A stretch of DNA of 64,000 nucleotides from Serratia fonticola (GTDB lineage: Bacteria > Pseudomonadota > Gammaproteobacteria > Enterobacterales > Enterobacteriaceae): assembly GCF_006715025.1 (NCBI RefSeq), contig NZ_VFMK01000001.1, positions 1,860,001 through 1,924,000 on the forward strand, in the 5' to 3' direction. The notes below the pieces were generated by a model that worked only from the letters and a program-made list of their open reading frames with translations, did no database searches and was not told the DNA's origin. Shown here one piece after another: positions 35,718-43,671 of this stretch. A program made the translations under genes and the position numbers. The stretch's first letter is position 1; every line of letters begins with the position of its first letter.

Positions 35718-37328
35718 ATGGCCCGTTCAGTCGATGCAGGAGTAGCCTGCACAACCTGTGATAACCCGGACCCTTGTATTCACGAGGTTACGCTGGATTT
35801 TGATAAGCAGCATCAAGTCTGGCCAGTTAAGCCAATGCTATCTATGGATCTTCTGGATAAAGGTAAGGGGGCAACTGGCAGTATTAATATAACAACGAAG
35901 TGTAATAAGGCTGCTTCCCACAGTGCTGTACTTGAGAGTGATAAGTTTTCAAAAAGGATCGGACTCAATAACCCCGAAGCGATCACTCTGTTTTATAAGG
36001 AACAGAATCAGTCGTTGGTGGCAACAATGCCTTCGATTTGGTCATATTTATCCAATATTGCCAACCCAAATGATTTATTCAGTGACGGTAAACGCTATGA
36101 TTTAATCGTTAATTGTTGTGAGGGAAGGTATAATTACGCAACGATCCGGGTTTATCCTTCAGTGGAGTTTACCTATTCTGTTGCTTTTACCTATGCTTTC
36201 TCTCATAACGAACGCACGATTAAAGAGCGCCGCGATGAACAGATAAAAGCGCGTAAAGCCATGGAGAATGTTAAGCCGAAAAATGGCAACCAACTCCGCT
36301 CCGGCTGGGAGACGCGCACGGATAAATTCAGTCTGACGCAAACCACCGCACTGGAATTTACCTATGGGCTTAAAGTTCAGGGGGTAGATTATTCAGCAAA
36401 GTATGCTGATAAATGCAAAGAAAACACCACGGCTAAGACACTGGATGCGGTTTCTCGTATTGACAAATTATTGAGCAGTAGCCAGAAGTATCTTCTCCCC
36501 GCACCGAAATCAACTGGGGTACAAAACTATACCATCGCCGAGTTAAAAGTAGAACCGATGAACGTGGGGATTGCCTATGCTTATTCAAGATTGGATACGG
36601 TCGCTAGCAGTACTCATTTTATTGGTTTTAATGCAGCTCCTTTTCTTGACCTGACAGGCAAGTTGGATCTAATCCAACTGGCAGCAGCCTACTGTAAAAT
36701 TGATGCGCTTGCGGATAAATGTCGTCAGGCAATTAGGCGCAAGAATGCCGGGGATAAAAATTATCTTGAAATTGAATGTTATATATTATTGAAATGTTCC
36801 CTCTCTTTCCGTTTTGGTGCTGCATTAAAACAAGAAATATGGACGTTTGATGCTGGTAAAAATAATGATCTGAAATTTAGTCTGGAAGGTAAGGTAAATG
36901 CGGCATTTAAAACAAAAGTGATGATTCTGGAGATTGCACTCAATGCCGGTGGGAAGGTCAAAACCGCCGCAGGCTTTAAACTGGATCAGCATGATGATGG
37001 TATCGATCTGGTGGGCTACCATGACGGTATTGTGGCTGAGGTGGAATTTAGTGCTGATGCTAGCTGGAAGGATGAAGATATTAAATATCAAGAAGATAGC
37101 ACTAGGTATAGTGTGAAAAAGAAAAATAAATGGGAAATAGCAGCTCCGCTAAAAGAGAGTGAGTCCGCTCTGCGTGTCAACCTGATTGGTAAAGAACGAC
37201 CGATCGTCAGGCCAAAAGTCATTCCTGGCGAACCTTGGGCCATGGGCTCAAACCCTAAATGGGATACGTCACCCAAACCGACTAATGAGCCTTGGGCAAT
37301 GGGTACCAATCCCCAATGGAATAAATAA
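35718..37328 (+). CDS. Putative T6SS cargo effector, unrecognised family
   Basis: 536 residues with no catalytic motif I can name. The N-terminus has a cysteine cluster (CTTCDNPDPC, residues about 10-19). The body is polar and beta-rich with a Lys-rich helix near 175-195, and a run of alternating hydrophobic strands around 365-440 that could be membrane-active. The C-terminus has a tandem near-repeat: EPWAMGSNPKWD then EPWAMGTNPQWN. Placed between the DUF4123 chaperone and an exported protein, it is best read as the cargo effector. Base composition is AT-richer than the surrounding core genes. Confidence 0.75.
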   Translation: MARSVDAGVACTTCDNPDPCIHEVTLDFDKQHQVWPVKPMLSMDLLDKGKGATGSINITTKCNKAASHSAVLESDKFSKRIGLNNPEAITLFYKEQNQSLVATMPSIWSYLSNIANPNDLFSDGKRYDLIVNCCEGRYNYATIRVYPSVEFTYSVAFTYAFSHNERTIKERRDEQIKARKAMENVKPKNGNQLRSGWETRTDKFSLTQTTALEFTYGLKVQGVDYSAKYADKCKENTTAKTLDAVSRIDKLLSSSQKYLLPAPKSTGVQNYTIAELKVEPMNVGIAYAYSRLDTVASSTHFIGFNAAPFLDLTGKLDLIQLAAAYCKIDALADKCRQAIRRKNAGDKNYLEIECYILLKCSLSFRFGAALKQEIWTFDAGKNNDLKFSLEGKVNAAFKTKVMILEIALNAGGKVKTAAGFKLDQHDDGIDLVGYHDGIVAEVEFSADASWKDEDIKYQEDSTRYSVKKKNKWEIAAPLKESESALRVNLIGKERPIVRPKVIPGEPWAMGSNPKWDTSPKPTNEPWAMGTNPQWNK

Positions 37329-37362
37329 ACCGCAGGGCAGAGCTTGGTGAGAAGAGAATAAA

Positions 37363-38379
37363 ATGAGATTACCTAAATTAGCGTTACTATTATCAGGAGT
37401 GATGATGACATTAACTGCCCATGCCGAAGAATCCCGGTTGTATATCCGTAGCCTGTTTGATATCGAATATGCCTTTTGTGCCATCAAAACCAACGGGGTA
37501 TTGGGTATGGATAATCGCAATTCGGCACGACAAGGCCGCGGTTTTGGCACCTCCAGCACCGCAGCCATGCTGTTCCTGGAAAATGGTGAAAACGAGGTCA
37601 GCCTGGAGCTTGGTGCCTTGGGTTGGTTTGATAAAAAAGACACATCAGTGTTAGAACGCGCGTTGTTTAATCCACAGGCAAGCTGCAAGCTGGAACTGAC
37701 AGCAATGCGTGGCAGTAATAGTGAGGTCCTGAGTGCTATTGAAGTCGGTATCGGTAAGGATGGCCTGCCGGAAGCCAAAATACCTGCGGATGAGCAGAAG
37801 TTTAAAACCATCAGCGGGCCAGTGGTTAGACAGAAAATACTGGCTGAACAAGTGGTACGGGGGCATAAGGACAACGAATACTTTAATCCGTATAAATATC
37901 CATCGAAAATGGAGATTTATCGTTTTAGCCGTCAAGTCCAGGTCAGTGGCCTACCGGAGTGGTCTTGGGTCAAAGCTACTCCCTATACCGATACTCCAGA
38001 ACAGCGTAAAGGTCTAGAGCAAGCTTATATCAAGATCTGGCGGACAATGGATAATAAAGACCTCACCACTCTCCGCAAGCAACTGAAATTATCATTGGCA
38101 GCTTGGGCCTGGTCAACCGGTGAAGGTGAAGAAAGTATTTTTGTTGATCGAGGTATGAAGTCCGATATTCAGAACTCGCAGTTTAAAATGATCCCGATTA
38201 ACTGGCAGGATTATGATGTGCAGATAATGAATAAAGGTCGTCTGGTAAGATTAATCAATAAGTCAGACCCATCAGTTTCACCGCTGTCATACTACTGTGA
38301 TTCGGATGGAGATACAGTTATGAGGTATATATCTCCAATATTCTCTTTAATAAACGGCGAGTTTGTGTTAGTGATTTAA
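37363..38379 (+). CDS. Exported protein, candidate immunity protein to the T6SS effector
   Basis: 338 residues with a clear Sec signal peptide (MRLPKLALLLSGVMMTLTAHA, cleavage after AHA near 22) and no further membrane segment, so likely periplasmic. I recognise no family. Position directly after the effector and before PAAR is where T6SS immunity genes sit; a periplasmic immunity protein would imply an effector acting on cell wall or inner membrane. It is longer than most immunity proteins, so a second effector or accessory factor remains possible. Confidence 0.65.
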   Translation: MRLPKLALLLSGVMMTLTAHAEESRLYIRSLFDIEYAFCAIKTNGVLGMDNRNSARQGRGFGTSSTAAMLFLENGENEVSLELGALGWFDKKDTSVLERALFNPQASCKLELTAMRGSNSEVLSAIEVGIGKDGLPEAKIPADEQKFKTISGPVVRQKILAEQVVRGHKDNEYFNPYKYPSKMEIYRFSRQVQVSGLPEWSWVKATPYTDTPEQRKGLEQAYIKIWRTMDNKDLTTLRKQLKLSLAAWAWSTGEGEESIFVDRGMKSDIQNSQFKMIPINWQDYDVQIMNKGRLVRLINKSDPSVSPLSYYCDSDGDTVMRYISPIFSLINGEFVLVI

Positions 38380-38389
38380 CCAATAAGGT

Positions 38390-38440
38390 GGGTATTGATT
38401 ATCAATACCCGTCCTGATTTTTCTGCGAGGAAGAATCAGG
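38390..38440 (+). terminator. Hairpins after the candidate immunity gene
   Basis: GGGTATTGAT-TATC-AATACCC (38390-38410) followed by CCTGATT...AATCAGG (38412-38440). The first has no T-run, the second contains short T-runs. They may attenuate transcription into the PAAR gene. Confidence 0.4.
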
Positions 38441-38577
38441 ATAAAAGGGCGAATATAAGCCAGTTAAAATAAAACCATGGCGTATTCTTTTATTGTGCAG
38501 TGTTATAGGGATCGTGCAACGTGGTTCCGTCGAAGAGTCTTGGCTACAACCAAATAAGTAAACGGGAGATTAACACC

Positions 38578-38844
38578 ATGGGCAATGCAGTTAAACTTGA
38601 GGATAAAGATACTGGCCACGGTAGCCATCCACCGACGCAGGTCGTAACCGGTTCTTCAACCGTAAACGTTGATGGTTTGCCCTTGGCCCGGCAAGGTGAT
38701 GCCTTCGCTTCTCATGGGCACAACCGAAATATCAGTGGGGGTTCATCCAGCGTATTTATTGATGGGCAACCTGCAGCGCGTACAGGTGATGCGGTTAATT
38801 GTGGTGGTGTACTGATTGGTGGAGGGAGCGTAAACATTGGTTAG
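38578..38844 (+). CDS. PAAR-domain T6SS spike tip
   Basis: 88 residues forming one PAAR domain: KDTGHGSHPPTQV, VNVDGLPLARQGD, the zinc-binding SHGHN and the VNCGGVLIGGGSVNIG ending. It caps the VgrG spike with a sharp zinc-stabilised cone. GGGAG precedes ATG 38578. It closes the cargo cluster that starts with vgrG and carries no effector extension of its own. Confidence 0.9.
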   Translation: MGNAVKLEDKDTGHGSHPPTQVVTGSSTVNVDGLPLARQGDAFASHGHNRNISGGSSSVFIDGQPAARTGDAVNCGGVLIGGGSVNIG

Positions 38845-38859
38845 TCGGAGTTTGAATCA

Positions 38860-39065
38860 TGAACTCGAGGTCAACACAATTCCTGCACCAAGGTGCGAGC
38901 TGAGGATACTCACGGATGAAAAGTGAATCCTTCACGGTGTTGAGGTAATCTGCCTGTTTTATCGTCAGCTCTTATTCGACATTGCGGTCATAGAGAGTAT
39001 AGGTGCCTTCGGTATCCCGGCTGCCGTGATTGACCTTCCTGGCCGTAACCCCAATAATGGCAGGC
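38860..39065. other. Gap before thiM: unidentified reverse-strand coding fragment
   Basis: Reading leftward, a frame ending at 38972 gives PAIIGVTARKVNHGSRD and then TEGTYTLYDRNVE before its stop, which looks like a real protein C-terminus. The frame has no start and runs into the riboswitch, so it would be a fragment left by rearrangement. I cannot name the family. Confidence 0.25.
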
Positions 39066-39146
39066 GTTGACTCGGGGTGCCCTCTGGGGCTGAGAAATTA
39101 CCCGTATTACCTGATCTGGATTATGCCAGCGTAGGGAAGTCTCGGT
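39066..39146 (+). promoter_or_regulatory. TPP riboswitch (THI element) upstream of thiMD
   Basis: The conserved core is present in order: CTCGGGGTGCC at 39071-39081, CTGAGA at 39100-39105, ACCTGATCTGG at 39109-39119 and the closing GCGTAGGGAAG at 39129-39139. It lies 45 bp before the thiM ATG. Downstream, CCGGT and ACCGG arms just before GGAGG could hide the Shine-Dalgarno, as in enteric thiM where TPP blocks translation. Confidence 0.95.
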
Positions 39147-39190
39147 ATCTCAGCCGGTACCCGCCTTCTTGAACGCCGGTTGGGAGGAAT

Positions 39191-39985
39191 ATGTTCACTC
39201 GACCTGATGTGTTACCCGGCACCCGTGCCGCGGCCTGCTTTAACCAATTTAAACGCCAACCCCCTTTGGTGCATTGCCTGACGAATGAAGTGGTACAGGA
39301 GCTCACGGCTAACGTGCTGTTGGCATTAGGCGCATCCCCGGCAATGGTGGTGGAACCGCAAGAAGCGGCGCAGTTCAGCCGTCTGGCGGATGCGTTGTTG
39401 ATTAATATCGGCACCTTACATCATTCGCGAGCGGGATCCATGTTGGCGGCCATTGAAGCCGCCAATCAGGCGGGAAAACCCTGGCTATTGGATCCGGTTG
39501 CGGTGGGTGGTTTGGATTATCGTACTGCCTTTGCCCGCCATTTGCTTACCTTACGGCCAGCGGCGATCCGGGGTAATGCTTCTGAAGTGATGGCGTTGAG
39601 TGGTCTGCAAGCCAGCGGTCGCGGTGTGGATAGCCTGGATGAGTCGGTGGCGGCGCTGCCCGCGGCGCGCGCATTGGCACGCAGTAGCGGAGCGGTTGTG
39701 GCGGTAACCGGCGAGACGGATTACATCACCGATGGTGAGCGCGACTGGGCGGTTGTTGGTGGTGACGTGTTGATGACTCGCGTGGTTGGCACGGGCTGTG
39801 CCCTATCTGCCGTTGTAGCGGCATTTTGCAGTTTGCCGGGCGAGCGATTGGATAACGTAGCCACCGCTTGCCGCGTGATGGCGTACTGTGGCGAAAAAGC
39901 CACGGCATGTTGCTCTGGGCCCGGCAGTTTTACCGCCGCCTTCCTGGATGCGCTCTATCACCTGCGAGCGGAGGATTTGCAATGA
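39191..39985 (+). CDS. thiM: Hydroxyethylthiazole kinase
   Basis: Phosphorylates the thiazole alcohol salvaged from thiamine breakdown, feeding thiamine phosphate synthesis. 264 residues matching E. coli ThiM: PLVHCLTNEVVQ, NVLLALGASPAMV, PWLLDPVAVGGLDYR, AIRGNASEVMAL and the GTGCALSAVVAAF anion hole near the C-terminus. GGGAGG precedes the ATG. It overlaps thiD by four bases (ATGA). Confidence 0.96.
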   Translation: MFTRPDVLPGTRAAACFNQFKRQPPLVHCLTNEVVQELTANVLLALGASPAMVVEPQEAAQFSRLADALLINIGTLHHSRAGSMLAAIEAANQAGKPWLLDPVAVGGLDYRTAFARHLLTLRPAAIRGNASEVMALSGLQASGRGVDSLDESVAALPAARALARSSGAVVAVTGETDYITDGERDWAVVGGDVLMTRVVGTGCALSAVVAAFCSLPGERLDNVATACRVMAYCGEKATACCSGPGSFTAAFLDALYHLRAEDLQ

Positions 39986-40782
39986 AGCGGATTAACGCGT
40001 TAACCATTGCCGGCACCGATCCCAGCGGTGGGGCGGGTATCCAGGCCGACCTGAAAGCCTTCTCCGCATTGGGCGCCTATGGCACCAGCGTGATCACCGC
40101 GCTGGTCGCGCAAAACACGCAGGGGGTGCAATCGGTGTATCACATCGATCCGGCCTTTGTGGCGGCACAGCTTGATTCGGTTCTGAGTGATGTACGTATC
40201 GACAGCGCCAAGATCGGCATGCTGGCAAATGCTGATATTGTGCAGGCAGTGGCAGAACGCCTGCGCCATTATTCGCTGCCTTATGTGGTACTGGATACGG
40301 TGATGCTGGCGAAAAGCGGCGATCCGTTGCTGGCACCTGAAGCGGTGGAGTCCATCCGCCGTGAGTTACTGCCGTTGGTGTCCATTATCACACCTAACCT
40401 GCCTGAGGCGGCCGCTCTGTTGGGCTGTGCACCGGCGGAAAACGAACGGCAGATGCGTGAGCAGGGCCAGGCACTGTTGGCGATGGGGTGCCGGGCTGTT
40501 TTGATGAAGGGCGGGCATCTGAGTGAAAGCGAGAGCCCGGATTGGCTGTTCACCGCCGGTTCTGAACAACGTTTCACTGCGCCACGTATCGCAACCCGGC
40601 ATACGCACGGCACCGGCTGCACCTTATCCGCCGCACTGGCTGCCCTGCGTCCGCGCCATAATAACTGGGCAGGCAGCGTAACTGCGGCAAAAAACTATCT
40701 GCAACAGGCCTTACAGCAGGCCGATAGCCTGGAAGTGGGGCAGGGGATTGGGCCGGTACACCATTTCCATGCCTGGTGGTGA
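39982..40782 (+). CDS. thiD: Hydroxymethylpyrimidine / phosphomethylpyrimidine kinase
   Basis: Carries out two successive phosphorylations of HMP to HMP pyrophosphate in thiamine synthesis and salvage. 266 residues of ribokinase-like fold with TIAGTDPSGGAGIQADLKAF at the N-terminus (key GTDPSGGAG), MLAKSGDPLL, TPNLPEAAALLG and the HTHGTGCTLSAAL active-site loop. ATG 39982 overlaps the thiM stop codon, so the pair is translationally coupled under the TPP riboswitch. Confidence 0.96.
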   Translation: MKRINALTIAGTDPSGGAGIQADLKAFSALGAYGTSVITALVAQNTQGVQSVYHIDPAFVAAQLDSVLSDVRIDSAKIGMLANADIVQAVAERLRHYSLPYVVLDTVMLAKSGDPLLAPEAVESIRRELLPLVSIITPNLPEAAALLGCAPAENERQMREQGQALLAMGCRAVLMKGGHLSESESPDWLFTAGSEQRFTAPRIATRHTHGTGCTLSAALAALRPRHNNWAGSVTAAKNYLQQALQQADSLEVGQGIGPVHHFHAWW

Positions 40783-40854
40783 ACCAACTTTCCCGCTTGG
40801 TTGTGGTCTGACTCACTTCTGACTATGCTTTTTTGTTTACCGAGGGAGAACGCC

Positions 40855-41313
40855 ATGATGGGGAAAAATACGTTGAAGGGGGCGCTCGTTGCCACCTTGC
40901 TTGGCTTCAGTGCGGGCAGCGTTGCCCAACAGATGGTCACCACGTCGGATCTGATCCAGCAGCCTGGTTATCAGACCAGCTGGAAAAATATGGTGAAGGG
41001 CCAGGCTCAATTACCGGGATGGGCGCGTAAAGGTGTGGGTACCTCAACTCCAGCAGAGACCGCCAGTTGGAAAGGGCAAAGCTACCAGATTGGTAATATC
41101 TGCAAGCCACACGATTGTGCCAATAACTTTATGATTGTCGCCTTCAAGGCGGATAAGTCCCAGGCGTGGGGCGTGCGGGTGGAGGTTGCCAACAAACCGG
41201 AAGCGATCGATCACCCCAAGAAATACGCCAAGTACCAATGGCTAGGTAAGCCGGATGAGCAGATGAAAGCCTTGCTGAAGAAACAGTTTGAAAGCAACCC
41301 AGACTGGAAATAA
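40855..41313 (+). CDS. ivy: Ivy-type lysozyme inhibitor
   Basis: About 152 residues with a signal peptide (LKGALVATLLGFSAGSVAQ) and the Ivy inhibitory loop CKPHDC, which inserts its His into the active site of C-type lysozyme. LPGWARKGVGTSTP matches the conserved LPAW..KG.. TP region. It acts in the periplasm and protects peptidoglycan against host or competitor lysozymes. GGGAG precedes ATG 40855 (MMGKNTL). It stands alone between thiD and the srl operon. Confidence 0.88.
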   Translation: MMGKNTLKGALVATLLGFSAGSVAQQMVTTSDLIQQPGYQTSWKNMVKGQAQLPGWARKGVGTSTPAETASWKGQSYQIGNICKPHDCANNFMIVAFKADKSQAWGVRVEVANKPEAIDHPKKYAKYQWLGKPDEQMKALLKKQFESNPDWK

Positions 41314-41322
41314 GCGTTATGA

Positions 41323-41346
41323 CCCCGCCATTCGCGGGGGGGGGGG
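41323..41346 (+). terminator. GC hairpin with G11 tract after ivy
   Basis: CCCCGC-CATTC-GCGGGG, with the right arm running into 11 consecutive G residues (41336-41346) and then CTTTT. It is a plausible terminator for ivy; the long G-tract is unusual and prone to slippage. Confidence 0.55.
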
Positions 41347-41380
41347 CTTTTCCTCTGCCGGGGAAAAACGCTCGCTAATA

Positions 41381-42352
41381 TCAACCAATCCCGGCTTGAT
41401 GCAGGTCGTGCAGGTTGATTGCCCCCACCAATACGCCATCAATATCCACCACCGGTGCGGCACTGATGTGTTGTTCATGCAATGCTTCCAAGGCTTCACC
41501 GGCACGCCACTGCTCGGGTAAGCGGTAGCCGGGGCGCGTGATCGCCGGGCTAAGGCTGTCATTGAGGCTATTGCCTTTCACCAGCCAGCGGCGCAGGTCA
41601 CCATCGGTGAACACGCCTACTACTTTTTGCTGTGCATCACACACGGCGACTAACCCCAGGCCGGTACGGCTCAGCTCCAGCATCGCCTCCATCACGTTGG
41701 CGCTTTCCTGCACCATCGGCAAACGATCGCCAGTACGCATCAGATGATGCACCCGGTTTAACAGGCGAGCACCCAAACTGCCGCCAGGATGAGAACGCGC
41801 GAAGTCTTCCGCATTAAACCCACGTTGGCGCATTAACGCCATCGCCAGGGCATCACCCATCATCAGGGTATTGACCCCGCTGGAGGTAGGGGCCAACCCC
41901 ATCGGACAGGCTTCGCGCTCGACGCTGATATCCAACGTACAGGCGGCCGCCAACGCCAGCGGGGACTCTTTGCCGCCGGTAATGGCGATCACCGGGATTT
42001 TGCTTTCCGCCAGCAGCGGCAGGATCAGATCCAGTTCTTTGGCGCGGCCTGAATAGGAGATGAAGATCACCACATCGTCGGCGCCGATCATGCCCAAATC
42101 GCCATGCAAGGCTTCTGCCGGATGGACGAAGAATGACGGGGTGCCGGTACTGGCCAGTGACGCCGCAATCTTTTTACCGATGTGGCCAGATTTGCCAATG
42201 CCAGAGACCACCGCTTTGCCATGGCAGTTAAGCAGCAGTTCGCAGGCACGCACAAAATTGTCATCCAGCCGAGTCAGCAGGCGTTGTGCCTCGGCCAATT
42301 CAATCTCCAGCGTTTCACGGGCGAAAGTGAGCAGAGTTGTTGCGTTACTCAT
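41381..42352 (-). CDS. gutQ: Arabinose-5-phosphate isomerase GutQ
   Basis: Interconverts ribulose-5-phosphate and arabinose-5-phosphate; KdsD is the housekeeping paralogue. 323 residues: SIS domain (VVSGIGKSGHIGKKIAASL, FISYSGRAKELD, ARSHPGGSLGARLL) and two CBS domains (VFTDGDLRRWL, ISAAPVVDIDG). GGAG precedes ATG 42352, which lies inside the end of srlR (8-bp overlap), so translation is coupled. Last gene of the glucitol operon, as in E. coli. Confidence 0.95.
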   Translation of the reverse strand: MSNATTLLTFARETLEIELAEAQRLLTRLDDNFVRACELLLNCHGKAVVSGIGKSGHIGKKIAASLASTGTPSFFVHPAEALHGDLGMIGADDVVIFISYSGRAKELDLILPLLAESKIPVIAITGGKESPLALAAACTLDISVEREACPMGLAPTSSGVNTLMMGDALAMALMRQRGFNAEDFARSHPGGSLGARLLNRVHHLMRTGDRLPMVQESANVMEAMLELSRTGLGLVAVCDAQQKVVGVFTDGDLRRWLVKGNSLNDSLSPAITRPGYRLPEQWRAGEALEALHEQHISAAPVVDIDGVLVGAINLHDLHQAGIG

Positions 42353-43118
42353 CAGAGTCTCCAACCAGAATGATATTGATACCCTTTTCCTGTAGCGCGC
42401 TAAGGTAATCCGGATTGATATTTTTATCGGTGATCAAGGTATCAACGACGCTCAGTTCACACACCACATTCGGGCTTTTACGGCCAAATTTTGAAGAATC
42501 GACCAGTAAAACGATGCGGCTTGCGGCTTTGCACATTGCCTGGCTGACGCTGTGCACTTCATTGAATGTTGTAACACCAGCGCTGAGGTCAACGCCATCG
42601 GCACCGATAAACAATTTGTCAAAACTGAACTGGTGGAATGCGGATTCCGCCAGGCTACCGTGAAAGGACGCCGATTTTTTTCGGTAAGTGCCGCCGGGCA
42701 TCAGGATGGTTTGATCGTTATCCAACTCTACCAGCGCGTTGACGATATGCAGGCTGTTGGTCATGACGGTGATGTTATTGAACTGCGCCAGATGGGGAAC
42801 CATTTGCAGCACGGTACTGCCTGCATCAAAGATCAGGGAGTCACCATCCTCGATCAGTTTGATGGCCGCAGAGGCAATCCGGCGTTTTTTTTCGGTGTTG
42901 ATATGGGTTTTACGATCGATGGGCTGGTCACCATCATCACGGCTGAGCACTACACCGCCGTAGGTTCGGATCACTTCACCTTCTTCTTCCAGCAAGGTGA
43001 GGTCTTTACGGATGGTGGTGCCGGTGGTGGCGAAATGTTCAGCCAGCGCATCCACTGCTGTTTTGCCATGCCGCTGCAAATATTCAAGGATGGCGGCTTG
43101 CCGCTGCTTGGGTTTCAT
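42345..43118 (-). CDS. srlR: Glucitol operon repressor, DeoR family
   Basis: 257 residues, same length as E. coli SrlR. N-terminal DeoR helix-turn-helix (RQAAILEYLQRHGKTAVDALAEHF, key TTIRKDLTLLEEEG) and C-terminal sugar-phosphate sensor (IFDAGSTVLQMVP, MTNSLHIVNALVELD, VTTFNEVHSVSQAM, DSSKFGRKSPNVVCEL). It represses srl expression in the absence of glucitol. Encoded within its own operon between gutM and gutQ. Confidence 0.95.
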   Translation of the reverse strand: MKPKQRQAAILEYLQRHGKTAVDALAEHFATTGTTIRKDLTLLEEEGEVIRTYGGVVLSRDDGDQPIDRKTHINTEKKRRIASAAIKLIEDGDSLIFDAGSTVLQMVPHLAQFNNITVMTNSLHIVNALVELDNDQTILMPGGTYRKKSASFHGSLAESAFHQFSFDKLFIGADGVDLSAGVTTFNEVHSVSQAMCKAASRIVLLVDSSKFGRKSPNVVCELSVVDTLITDKNINPDYLSALQEKGINIILVGDSDE

Positions 43119-43200
43119 CGCGATTCCTGTTCACAAGAGTTGGCCATTCCTCTCGGTGAATAATTCACTATGAAAGGTAATGTCTTTTAATGTGAAAATA

Positions 43201-43557
43201 TCATGATTTCGGTGCAATCGCTAACGATAGTGCAGTTTGGCATGCCTGATCCCCGGGAAAGATCACATCTGGGCATAGCGCTTGCTGGTGCATACCATGT
43301 AAGTGCTTGAGTTGTTTCGGTTGTGCAAAGATGGTCAAGCCACGCATCAGCATGCTGCCGCACACGCATTGCTGTGCATCAAACGCCAGTGCCAGCACCA
43401 CGCGGGGTTTGAATCGCCCCCCGGAGCGGCCCACGCCCACGGTGCCTAACTGACATAACCGATCAAAAGCACGGTTGAAACGCTGGATCTGCCACCAACC
43501 CAAGGCGATTTGCATCAGCCAGGCGATAACGGCGAAAGTGATTAATGCGCTGGTCAT
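43201..43557 (-). CDS. gutM: Glucitol operon activator protein GutM
   Basis: 118 residues with an N-terminal membrane anchor (ALITFAVIAWLMQIALGW), then QIQRFNRAFDRLCQLGTVGVGRSGGRFKPR, of which RFKPRVVLALAFD is conserved, and PDVIFPGDQACQTALSLA at the end. E. coli GutM (SrlM) is an activator of the same operon. An 82-bp gap separates it from srlR and 114 bp, including a GC palindrome, from srlD. Confidence 0.92.
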   Translation of the reverse strand: MTSALITFAVIAWLMQIALGWWQIQRFNRAFDRLCQLGTVGVGRSGGRFKPRVVLALAFDAQQCVCGSMLMRGLTIFAQPKQLKHLHGMHQQALCPDVIFPGDQACQTALSLAIAPKS

Positions 43558-43608
43558 GATTGCGTTCTCCTGTGTAAAAAATAAAGGGGCAAGCTGAGAG
43601 GAAGGTCT

Positions 43609-43649
43609 CTCACCCTAACCCTCTCCTTGGGGAGAGGGCCGGAGTGAGG
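43609..43649. repeat. REP-like GC palindrome between srlD and gutM
   Basis: CTCACCCTAACCCTCTCC-TTGG-GGAGAGGGCCGGAGTGAG forms a nested palindrome in the middle of the srl operon. Related sequence occurs at 28788-28822. Such elements in enterics often set relative expression of operon halves by stabilising upstream mRNA. Confidence 0.65.
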
Positions 43650-43671
43650 GGAACCAACCTCAAGCCCAGAA

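Noticed and set aside
32792..38844. A full T6SS locus
   Set aside because: Only spike, adaptor, cargo, candidate immunity and PAAR genes occur; no sheath, baseplate, membrane complex or ClpV genes are in the window.
41288..41521. Short plus-strand frame through the ivy terminator
   Set aside because: It crosses the hairpin and G11 tract and then runs antisense to gutQ; a chance open frame.
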